From NCBI GenBank assembly GCA_902461565.1, contig CABPYL010000002.1:66412-130411 (forward strand): a stretch of DNA of 64,000 nucleotides. The letters run 5' to 3'. The notes under the pieces were generated by a model. It ran no database searches, was not told the origin of the DNA, and worked only from the letters and a program-made list of their open reading frames with translations. This document shows positions 17,877 through 25,357 of this stretch, piece after piece. This DNA comes from an uncultured Porphyromonadaceae bacterium. Lineage in GTDB: Bacteria; Bacteroidota; Bacteroidia; Bacteroidales; Muribaculaceae. The translations under genes were made by a program, and so were the position numbers. Numbering within the stretch: position 1 is the first letter of the stretch; each line of letters opens with the position of its first letter.

Positions 17877-19178
17877 TTATACGGCCTGAGCGTCGAAATG
17901 GGCCGCTTCAAGCTGGTGTTTGCAGTAATCGGCGGTAACTTCGAAGCATTCTGGCTTTTGAGTTGGCATCTCGAACATTGCGTTCATCATTATGGTTTCC
18001 ACAATGGAGCGCAACCCTCGGGCGCCGAGTTTGTATTCGATAGCTTTGTCCACAATAAAATCGAGGGCTTCGGGCAGGAAGACAAGTTTTACTCCGTCCA
18101 TCTTGAAAAGCTTCTCGTATTGGCGGATAATTGCATTTTTAGGCTCGGTGAGGATTCGGCGCAGGGCTTCGCGGTCCAGCGGAAGCAGGTGCGTGAGAAT
18201 GGGCAGACGGCCTATGATTTCGGGAATAAGGCCGAAGGTACGCAAATCCTGCGGAGCCACGTGGCGCATAAGGTTACCCCGGTCTATCTTGCGTTCGCTG
18301 TTCTCTGTGGCGAAGCCTACGAAACTTGTATTGAGCCTGTGGGCGATTGCCTGTTCTATGCCCTCGAACGCGCCTCCGCAAATAAAAAGTATGTTTTTTG
18401 TGTCGACGGGTATCATGGGCTGCTCCGGATGTTTGCGTCCTCCTTGTGGGGGAACGTTCACAACCGAACCTTCCAAAAGTTTGAGTAACCCTTGCTGTAC
18501 GCCTTCACCACCTACGTCGCGTGTGATGGAAGGATTGTCGCCTTTGCGCGCGATTTTGTCAATTTCATCGATGAAAACAATGCCGCGCTCCGCTTTCTTT
18601 ACATCATAATCGGCAGCCTGGAGAAGCCTTGTAAGAAGACTTTCGATATCCTCGCCAACATAGCCGGCCTGTGTAAGAACAGTGGCGTCTACGATAGTGA
18701 ACGGTACATCGAGCTGTTTGGCGATTGTGCGGGCGATAAGGGTTTTGCCGGTACCGGTGGGACCTACCATTATGATGTTGCTCTTCTCGATTTCGACGCC
18801 GTCATCCTCCATTGGTTGGTCGAGACGTTTGTAATGGTTGTAGACTGCGACGGAGAGATACCTTTTGGCCTGGTCTTGCCCGATGATATATTGATCCAGG
18901 AAAGCTTTGATTTCGGATGGTGTGGGCGTCTTTTTGGGTTGTTCGCTTGTTTTGCGCACTGCGTCGGGGTTCGACGAATGATATTTCGCGCGAGCACGAG
19001 CGGCAACACTGTTGTTGTCCTCTTCGGAAACGAGGCCGAGCATCTGTGCGGCTGTCTCGAGGCAGTCCACGCATACGCCGCCGTCCATGTCTGGCGACGG
19101 CAGGATAGAGGCGCCGTCCGATTCGGAACGGCCGCAATATATGCAGCGAATTTCGTGCGGAATTTTCTTTTTTGCCAT
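17877..19178 (-). CDS. clpX: ATP-dependent Clp protease ATP-binding subunit ClpX
   Basis: This 433-residue hexameric AAA+ unfoldase feeds ClpP. It has an N-terminal zinc-binding domain with CIYC and CVDC pairs (Cys 12, 15, 36, 39), the IIGQD entry, Walker A GPTGTGKT, the GYVGEDIE pore loop, Walker B IVFIDEIDKIA and a C-terminal GARGLRSI sensor-2 motif. It lies 2 bp after clpP. Confidence 0.97.
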   Translation of the reverse strand: MAKKKIPHEIRCIYCGRSESDGASILPSPDMDGGVCVDCLETAAQMLGLVSEEDNNSVAARARAKYHSSNPDAVRKTSEQPKKTPTPSEIKAFLDQYIIGQDQAKRYLSVAVYNHYKRLDQPMEDDGVEIEKSNIIMVGPTGTGKTLIARTIAKQLDVPFTIVDATVLTQAGYVGEDIESLLTRLLQAADYDVKKAERGIVFIDEIDKIARKGDNPSITRDVGGEGVQQGLLKLLEGSVVNVPPQGGRKHPEQPMIPVDTKNILFICGGAFEGIEQAIAHRLNTSFVGFATENSERKIDRGNLMRHVAPQDLRTFGLIPEIIGRLPILTHLLPLDREALRRILTEPKNAIIRQYEKLFKMDGVKLVFLPEALDFIVDKAIEYKLGARGLRSIVETIMMNAMFEMPTQKPECFEVTADYCKHQLEAAHFDAQAV

Positions 19179-19180
19179 AA

Positions 19181-19873
19181 TTATTTTTTGGCTTTTACAA
19201 GAACGCGGTCAATCATGCCATAATCCAATGCTTCCTGCGATGTCATCCAGTAGTCGCGGTCGGAATCTTTTTCCACCTTGTCGAATGGCTGTCCGGAATG
19301 ATCGGCAATGATATTATAAAGCTCGTCTTTCAGCTTCTTGATTTCGCGCGCTGTGATTTCGATATCCGACGCCTGGCCCTGGGCACCACCCATAGGCTGG
19401 TGTATCATTACACGCGAATGTTTAAGCGCAAAGCGTTTGCCTTTCTCGCCTGCTACGAGAAGCACTGCTGCCATAGACGCTGCAATACCGGTGCATAGGG
19501 TGGAAACGTCGGATGCGACATACTGCATGGTGTCATATATGCCAAGACCTGCATATACCGAGCCGCCGGGCGAGTTGATGTAAATGGAAATATCCTTGCC
19601 GGTGTCGGTACTGTCCAGATACAGAAGCTGTGCCTGAATTACGTTGGCGGTATAATCGTTCACTTCTGTGCCAAGAAAAATAACACGGTCCATCATCAGA
19701 CGGGAGAAAACATCCATCTGTGCTACGTTAAGCTGACGTTCCTCTATGATGGTGGGATTGATGTATGATGCTACGGGACCCTTGGAATTTATAAGGGATG
19801 TGTATTGGTCCAGTGCAAGGCCGTTCATGCCGAGATGATGTACGGCGTAGTTTCTAAAATCGTTATTGCTCAT
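19181..19873 (-). CDS. clpP: ATP-dependent Clp protease proteolytic subunit ClpP
   Basis: This 230-residue serine peptidase has its catalytic Ser in CTGIAASMAA (Ser 133) and His in HSRVMIHQPMGG (His 158), with the Asp in the KDSDRD region. INSPGGSVYAGLGIYD is the conserved substrate-binding loop. A long N-terminal extension of about 40 residues precedes the core, usual in Bacteroidetes. It is the first gene of the run and has a consensus promoter. Trigger factor, often encoded upstream, is absent; the upstream neighbour is divergent. Confidence 0.97.
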   Translation of the reverse strand: MSNNDFRNYAVHHLGMNGLALDQYTSLINSKGPVASYINPTIIEERQLNVAQMDVFSRLMMDRVIFLGTEVNDYTANVIQAQLLYLDSTDTGKDISIYINSPGGSVYAGLGIYDTMQYVASDVSTLCTGIAASMAAVLLVAGEKGKRFALKHSRVMIHQPMGGAQGQASDIEITAREIKKLKDELYNIIADHSGQPFDKVEKDSDRDYWMTSQEALDYGMIDRVLVKAKK

Positions 19874-19926
19874 AATATAATCTTCAAATTTGGAGACCCT
19901 GTCTGGTAAAGGGTCGTTTTATACTC

Positions 19927-19958
19927 CAAAATTAAGCAAAATTTCTCAGCTTGGCAAA
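19927..19958 (-). promoter_or_regulatory. Consensus promoter for clpP and the following run of genes
   Basis: On the minus strand: -33 TTTG (19958-19955), exactly 20 bp, -7 TAATTTTG (19934-19927). The predicted start is near 19920, about 47 nt before the clpP ATG. A divergent plus-strand -7 TAACTTTG lies at 19999-20006 for the AlkD-like gene, with no recognisable -33. Confidence 0.75.
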
Positions 19959-20048
19959 TATTTTTTCTCTCTGCGACAAAAAAACGTGAAAGAAACAGTA
20001 ACTTTGCAAACCTAAAACCAACAGGACAATTAAAACAAATCTCCGGAT

Positions 20049-20609
20049 ATGACCATACAAGGCTCCACAGAACTGAAATACTCGCCTATGCAGGCCGTGA
20101 AAAGACATTTCTTTGCCATGCGCAATGGAGTGATTGCTGATACTTTGCGTAAAGCCGGAAGCCCTTTCAGATATATTTTTGGTTTAAATTTGCCGCAGAT
20201 AGTAGAGGCTTCGCAAATGTTTGGACAAAGCCGTGAACTCGCCGAATCCCTGTGGGCAAACAGCACGACGCGCGAAAGCATGCTGATAGCGCCGATGCTG
20301 ATGCCTGCCGCGGAATTCAGTGCCGCCGATGCACTGCGGTGGGTTTCAGGCATCCCCGCACCAGAGGTCGCAGATATTCTGTGCCACCGTCTGTTGCGCC
20401 ATTTGTCTTTCGCAGGCTCGCTCGCAGTGGAACTGGCTCAGGAATCAAGAACAGATATGGAGCGTTATACGGCTGCCAGACTGGCTCTGAACCTTTTCTA
20501 CGTCAATAACGGTATTGCCCGGGAGGTGTGCTGCCTCTTGCAGCGGAATCCAGGTCCGTTGGCTGCTGCAATGGCTCGCCAGATTTCAGAACGCTTGGAA
20601 GATATATGA
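20049..20609 (+). CDS. AlkD-like helical repeat protein, short
   Basis: This 186-residue protein is all-alpha. The stretch FGLNLPQIVEASQMFGQSRELAESLWANSTTRESMLIAPML (about 45-85) resembles the HEAT-like repeats of the AlkD/AlkC DNA-alkylation-repair family (pattern LAeeLW-s---EarlLa). AlkD is about 230 residues, so this is short, and I cannot verify the catalytic Asp and aromatic cradle. A DNA-binding or repair role is therefore tentative. It lies 7 bp before the MBOAT gene and may be co-transcribed with it. Confidence 0.5.
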   Translation: MTIQGSTELKYSPMQAVKRHFFAMRNGVIADTLRKAGSPFRYIFGLNLPQIVEASQMFGQSRELAESLWANSTTRESMLIAPMLMPAAEFSAADALRWVSGIPAPEVADILCHRLLRHLSFAGSLAVELAQESRTDMERYTAARLALNLFYVNNGIAREVCCLLQRNPGPLAAAMARQISERLEDI

Positions 20610-20616
20610 TTTCACG

Positions 20617-22086
20617 ATGATAGAACGTCTCATCGATATTCTTGCCTACGACCCGAACCATCCGATGCTTTTCAATTCGGGCCTTTTTCTTGTACTGTTC
20701 ACGCTATTTATCCTCGCATATCAGTGCGTGCGCAAACAGCGCATATTGCGGATGCTGCTGGTGATAGCTTTTTCGCTGTATTTTTACTATAAGTCCAGCT
20801 CGTGGTGCGTACTCATACTTTGTGGCGTATGTTGTTCGGACTATCTGCTCGGGTTGCTTATGGGAAAAACTTCCGGCGATTTTTCAAGACGAGGAATTGT
20901 TGCTGTGAATGTACTTGTAAATGTGGGTATGCTGGTGTATTTCAAATATTTTAACCTGCTTGCCGATGCGTTTGCGAGCATAATTTCCTCCGAATTCAAC
21001 CCAGTGGAAGTTCTGCTTCCGGCCGGAATATCTTTCTTTACATTCCGTTCTATCAGTTATATAATGGACTTGTATCGCCGCCAGATGGTGCCTTGCAGGA
21101 ATTTTTTGGACTACGCTTTTTTCCTTACATTCTTCCCTCCGCTGCTAGCCGGTCCTGTTGTGCGGGCAAAGGACATGCTCCCACAGATAGCAGAGAATCC
21201 GACGGCGTCAAAAGCCATGATTTCCGAAGGCCTGTTCCTGATAATGACCGGTCTTGTGAAAAAGGTTGTGATAGCCGACTATATAAGTGGCAATTTTGTC
21301 GACAGAATCTTTGATAATCCGATGCTTTATTCCGGTTTCGAGAATCTGTTAGGGTGTATTGGATTTACCATTCAACTATATTGCGATTTTTCTGGATATT
21401 CCGATATGGCAATAGGGGTTGCGCTGCTGATGGGCTATCGTTTTAAAGAGAATTTTGCGGCACCGTTCAAATCATCCAGTCCTACGGAATTCTGGCGCCG
21501 TTGGCACATCTCTCTATCAACCTGGTTGCGCGATTATGTCTACATTCCACTTGGCGGCAACCGGTGCAGCAAACCGCGGGCCTATTTTAACCAGTTTGCC
21601 ACTATGGTTATCGGCGGCCTGTGGCATGGAGCGTCGTGGATGTATCTTTTCTGGGGGGCGTACCACGGAATCCTGTTAGTGTTACACAAGACATTAAGGA
21701 AGTTTTCGCCCATACCGGAGGCTTACCGCGCGCATCCCGTGGTACGAATGATCAATATAGGAGTAACATTTATGCTCGTGGTGTTCGGTTTTACTTTGTT
21801 CCGCGCTCCGGATCTTGCCTCGGCAGGCAGTATATTGTCGCAGATTTTCACTAATTTTCATATTGGAGTGGCTCCTCAGTTCTTAGACGCTTACATGATG
21901 ATTGTTGCGGTGGCGGTGATGGGTTATATTGCGCATATGACGCCGCGCGTATGGACTACCGGAGTGATGAACGCTTATGCAGAAATGTCGGTTATATGGC
22001 AGGCGGCTATTCTCGCTGCGGTTTTGTTTGTCGTTGTGCAGACGCGTCAGAGCGAACTTGTTCCCTTTATTTATCTGCAGTACTGA
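20617..22086 (+). CDS. MBOAT family O-acyltransferase (AlgI/DltB-like)
   Basis: The 489-residue polytopic membrane enzyme has the AlgI/DltB-type signature: PAGISFFTFRSISYIMD (135-151), FFPPLLAGPVVRA (172-184), CDFSGYSDMAIG (256-267), EFWRRWHISLSTWLRDYVYIPLGG (291-314; conserved His 297) and the catalytic GGLWHGASW (His 337). These enzymes move acyl groups across the membrane to extracytoplasmic polysaccharide or lipid. Usual partners (AlgX/PatB-like SGNH esterases) are missing nearby, so the substrate is unknown. The ATG at 20617 was chosen because earlier in-frame ATGs lie inside the upstream gene. Confidence 0.9.
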   Translation: MIERLIDILAYDPNHPMLFNSGLFLVLFTLFILAYQCVRKQRILRMLLVIAFSLYFYYKSSSWCVLILCGVCCSDYLLGLLMGKTSGDFSRRGIVAVNVLVNVGMLVYFKYFNLLADAFASIISSEFNPVEVLLPAGISFFTFRSISYIMDLYRRQMVPCRNFLDYAFFLTFFPPLLAGPVVRAKDMLPQIAENPTASKAMISEGLFLIMTGLVKKVVIADYISGNFVDRIFDNPMLYSGFENLLGCIGFTIQLYCDFSGYSDMAIGVALLMGYRFKENFAAPFKSSSPTEFWRRWHISLSTWLRDYVYIPLGGNRCSKPRAYFNQFATMVIGGLWHGASWMYLFWGAYHGILLVLHKTLRKFSPIPEAYRAHPVVRMINIGVTFMLVVFGFTLFRAPDLASAGSILSQIFTNFHIGVAPQFLDAYMMIVAVAVMGYIAHMTPRVWTTGVMNAYAEMSVIWQAAILAAVLFVVVQTRQSELVPFIYLQY

Positions 22087-22138
22087 ACCCTCGTGCCGGT
22101 GCAGACGTTTTAATTGAAAACGTTTGAACATCAGCATT

Positions 22139-23173
22139 ATGAAATTCATGAAATTATACCTGTTGGCATTATGCGCCTTGCTTGCCCGTCCTGTATCGCA
22201 AGCATGCTCGCGTGTAGTTTATCTTGGTGATAAGGATATAGTAATGGTGGGGCGTACGCTCGACTGGAAAACTCCTATCCCGACTAATATTTATGTATAT
22301 CCCCGTGGCGTGGACAAGACAAGCATGCCTACCGAACCATGTCTGAGTTGGCGTTCCAAATATGCGTCGGTATTGGCGGTAGGTTACGATGGCGGTGTTA
22401 CAGAGGGTATGAACGACCAGGGCCTGGTTATGAACGGTCTGTTCTGTAAAGGAACAATCTATCGGGAAGCTGTGGGCGGTAATATGCCTGTTGTAAGCCT
22501 TGCCATGATTGTGAGCTATTTCCTTGATAACTTCGCAACGGTAGATGAAGTTGATACATGGCTGCAGGAAAATAAGTTCGGTATTTTCGGGAAGACATTC
22601 GATGGTGGTACGGTCTCCGCTCTGCATTGGGCGCTTACAGATGCAAGCGGTACGACGCTGCTAATGGAATTCGAGAACGGACAGATGAATACATATAAGG
22701 GGCGCGATCTACAGGTGTTGACCAACGACCCTCCGCATGCCCAGATGACGGCCATAAACGACTATTGGAAGAAAATCGACGGAGTGAATATGCTTCCAGG
22801 TACTGTTCGTAGTTCCGACCGTTATGTACGTGCCAGTTTCTTTATTAATAGTGTGCCTACCGATTTCGAATATCCGGAGGCTTTCGGCTCTCTGTCCAGC
22901 ATTATGGGAACTGTTTCTGTGCCGTATGGCTATAAGATAGAAGGAGAACCTAATGTCTCGAGTACTCAGTGGACTTCAATTTCCGACGCCACTGGCGGCA
23001 AATACTATTTCCGCAAAGCGACGTCTATGGGATATCTGTACGTGGATTTGGGCCGTCTTCAGCTGAATGTTGGCGCTCCAATTCTCAAACTTGACATGAC
23101 AAAACATGGCACGGCTGTTGGCTGTGCAAACCATTTGCTTGAAAAAACAAAGGGCTTCACACCGATGTGGTGA
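22139..23173 (+). CDS. Choloylglycine hydrolase family protein (bile salt hydrolase/penicillin acylase type)
   Basis: The product is an exported Ntn-hydrolase of about 344 residues. The signal peptide ends ...PVSQA, and the next residue is the catalytic Cys (23 with this start). Counting that Cys as 1, Arg 17 and Asp 20 (GRTLDW) fall exactly at the family positions; Asn in VLTNDPP and Arg in SSDRYVRA complete the site. It cleaves C-N bonds of conjugated bile acids or related amides; the preferred substrate cannot be read from sequence. In-frame ATGs at 22124 and 22148 are alternative starts. A strong bidirectional terminator follows. Confidence 0.88.
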   Translation: MKFMKLYLLALCALLARPVSQACSRVVYLGDKDIVMVGRTLDWKTPIPTNIYVYPRGVDKTSMPTEPCLSWRSKYASVLAVGYDGGVTEGMNDQGLVMNGLFCKGTIYREAVGGNMPVVSLAMIVSYFLDNFATVDEVDTWLQENKFGIFGKTFDGGTVSALHWALTDASGTTLLMEFENGQMNTYKGRDLQVLTNDPPHAQMTAINDYWKKIDGVNMLPGTVRSSDRYVRASFFINSVPTDFEYPEAFGSLSSIMGTVSVPYGYKIEGEPNVSSTQWTSISDATGGKYYFRKATSMGYLYVDLGRLQLNVGAPILKLDMTKHGTAVGCANHLLEKTKGFTPMW

Positions 23174-23188
23174 TCCGCCCTATAAAAT

Positions 23189-23230
23189 AAAAGGCCCGGC
23201 TGTAGGATTCGATTACTGCCGGGCCTTTTT
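23189..23230. terminator. Bidirectional intrinsic terminator
   Basis: AAAAGGCCCGGC (23189-23200) pairs with GCCGGGCCTTTT (23218-23229), with A and T runs on the outer sides in both directions. It separates the converging choloylglycine hydrolase (+) and DUF4954 (-) genes. Confidence 0.93.
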
Positions 23231-23235
23231 ATGTA

Positions 23236-25221
23236 TTACTGCAGTTGTGCAGTCGCGCGCCGCGCAAGATTGGCCTTGCGGACAATGTGCTCTTTTACCA
23301 TGCGCACAAATGGGTCGGCGTCAAATTCTCCCCGAACGCTTATAAAGTCGCTGTCGGCATCGTGGCCGGGATTGTCGATACCGAATCCGGTACGCGATTT
23401 CAGCGAGTATTCCTTGCAAGCGTCCTCAAGCAACATGTTGTCAAGGTCGGTAACACTTTTTAGCCACCGTTCTATGATTGCTCTGAGGTCGTCTTCGGTA
23501 ATCTGGTCGTATGTTTTTCCGCACCATTCTTCCAGATGCTCGGCCACCCAGGTCCATTCCATGTCGTAGTAGTTGGCATGCAGTTGCTTCCATCGGGCCT
23601 CGAGAGAGGGGAGGCTCTCTATTTCTCCGTCCATTATGTCCTTAGATATGGCATTTACTTCGGTTTTGGGTACAAACAGTCCGCAAACGTCTACCCATTC
23701 GCCTTGTCCCGCTTTACTTGTCGGTGTAAGCAGAGCGGTAAGTCCTTTTTGGCCGGCAATGGGATCTTTTCCCATACGCGTTATAATGGAATTCCCAATG
23801 AATTTATCCACAACCATAGCGTACAGCTGACGACCGCGGCGCAGGGCGCGCGCGTCGATTGTCATTGCCTGGAAAGAGAAGCGTTCGGCTGTAGCTCCGG
23901 CGGTTCGTTCAAGGTCGTTCAGAAGTTTGATGGCTCCCAACATTTTGCCTACGGTATAGGGGCTGAGAAGATTGAAATTGATCGAATCAAGGTGTTCGGG
24001 ATCTTTGCGCTTGTCGCGGTTGGGCCACTTCTGGGCGTCGCGGATTGTTCCTACACTGCGCAGGTTGATACCAGGAACAAGATATGATTCCTTGTTGCCC
24101 TCAATCAAATATGAGAACGGCAGCCTGGATGTATCGGGATGGTTTACGTGGCGGCCCATCACAAGAGAGAATGCGCCAATGCGCGCCGGCCATAAAATGT
24201 AGGAATCACTCGTGGTTTTGGAGCCTCGCTCCACAACGCCCTGATGGATGGGGCCGAGCTTGTACATGTGGTTGCTCTGGTTACTTCCTGAGCCTGCATT
24301 CAGGAAAGAAAAGATCCCGGCTATAAGCAGGCTTGATTTGTGCATCGTAACAGTATATGGGCCGCCGAAAATTGCGGCAGCCTCGCCGTTCTCACACTGG
24401 CAGTTGGCGAAAAACAAAGAATCGTGGGCCGAAAAAAGATGTGATAGCACTGATGCCTGACCGACAAAGCAGTGATGAACAACGGCGCCGTCGTCTACAC
24501 GGCTTCCCGATGCGAAAACGAATCCTTCCGCAATTACATCGCGTCCAACGGTAACTGGGGCATCTTTTGAACCGGCGATTGTACCGTCTTTCAGACGGGT
24601 CGCTCCTTTCAGGTGGGCGTATGCGCCGATCCTCACATTTGTAATGGTTCCGCAGTTGGTGATTTCGGCACATTCGCCCACGTTGCCTCGTTTCCCGAAA
24701 AATGAATCAGCATGTACCTTAATCATTGTTACGAGTTTTTGTACCATCTCTTTGTCATGACGGTACATGGCAATCAGATATGCCGTCTGAGCCGACATCT
24801 TCTCGTATATCGGCACCTCGCGGCCGCCGGTCTCGTTCAGCACAGAAACTTCCGTGCCAATGCCGAAAGTGGAGTCGAGCGTACCGACAAGCGAATCGAT
24901 ATTATCGATATAAACGCCATCGGCAATGTCGTAGTTGGCGATATAGTTGGCCACATGACGTATAAAGACTCCGTTGCCGATAGTAACGTTATGGAGGGTA
25001 ACATCGCTGATAGATGATTGGCGCATAAGGCCTCCAGGACGGTTGAATGTTCCTTCGAGGCGCCCGATACGGATATTGCCCGAGAATTCCACATTGCTGA
25101 GCATGGAACAGTCGAAACCGTCCGCTACTTCGATTTTATGCCATTCGTCGCTTTTGCAACCGCGACTTTTGAGAACTTCTATCTCGTTCTCGTTTAGCAT
25201 CCTAAAGTTATTATTTCCCAT
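23236..25221 (-). CDS. DUF4954 family protein with left-handed beta-helix repeats
   Basis: The product has 661 residues after choosing the ATG at 25221, which begins the conserved MGNNNFRMLNENEI segment and drops 33 unsupported residues. The middle (about 60-400) is rich in hexapeptide-type turns (for example VRIGAYAHLKGATRLKDGTI and VTVGRDVIAEGFVFASGSRVDD), implying a beta-helix of the sugar-nucleotide or acyltransferase class. DUF4954 is a Bacteroidetes/Spirochaetes family of unknown function. No signal peptide is present, so it is cytoplasmic. A -7 TACCTTTG lies at 25297-25290. Confidence 0.85.
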   Translation of the reverse strand: MGNNNFRMLNENEIEVLKSRGCKSDEWHKIEVADGFDCSMLSNVEFSGNIRIGRLEGTFNRPGGLMRQSSISDVTLHNVTIGNGVFIRHVANYIANYDIADGVYIDNIDSLVGTLDSTFGIGTEVSVLNETGGREVPIYEKMSAQTAYLIAMYRHDKEMVQKLVTMIKVHADSFFGKRGNVGECAEITNCGTITNVRIGAYAHLKGATRLKDGTIAGSKDAPVTVGRDVIAEGFVFASGSRVDDGAVVHHCFVGQASVLSHLFSAHDSLFFANCQCENGEAAAIFGGPYTVTMHKSSLLIAGIFSFLNAGSGSNQSNHMYKLGPIHQGVVERGSKTTSDSYILWPARIGAFSLVMGRHVNHPDTSRLPFSYLIEGNKESYLVPGINLRSVGTIRDAQKWPNRDKRKDPEHLDSINFNLLSPYTVGKMLGAIKLLNDLERTAGATAERFSFQAMTIDARALRRGRQLYAMVVDKFIGNSIITRMGKDPIAGQKGLTALLTPTSKAGQGEWVDVCGLFVPKTEVNAISKDIMDGEIESLPSLEARWKQLHANYYDMEWTWVAEHLEEWCGKTYDQITEDDLRAIIERWLKSVTDLDNMLLEDACKEYSLKSRTGFGIDNPGHDADSDFISVRGEFDADPFVRMVKEHIVRKANLARRATAQLQ

Positions 25222-25289
25222 TGTGAATATAAATGAATGAATTTTGGACTTCTGGAATACAAAAGCATACAGGGCATGCTTCCATGCGG

Positions 25290-25338
25290 CAAAGGTAAGC
25301 AAAATATACCGGATTATCATAAAAATTCGCTAACTTTG
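25290..25338. promoter_or_regulatory. Divergent -7 elements for DUF4954 (-) and dnaG (+)
   Basis: TACCTTTG on the minus strand (25297-25290) and TAACTTTG on the plus strand (25331-25338) match TAnnTTTG, and each precedes a start codon (25221 and 25358). No good -33 is visible at 20 bp for either. They are only 33 bp apart, so RNA polymerase binding at one could hinder the other. Confidence 0.5.
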
Positions 25339-25357
25339 CCATTCAATTTTTGCACCC

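Noticed and set aside
22105..22123. ACGTTTT-AATTG-AAAACGT hairpin as a terminator of the MBOAT gene
   Set aside because: Seven AT-rich pairs, no T run, and it runs up to the start region of the next gene; more likely chance.
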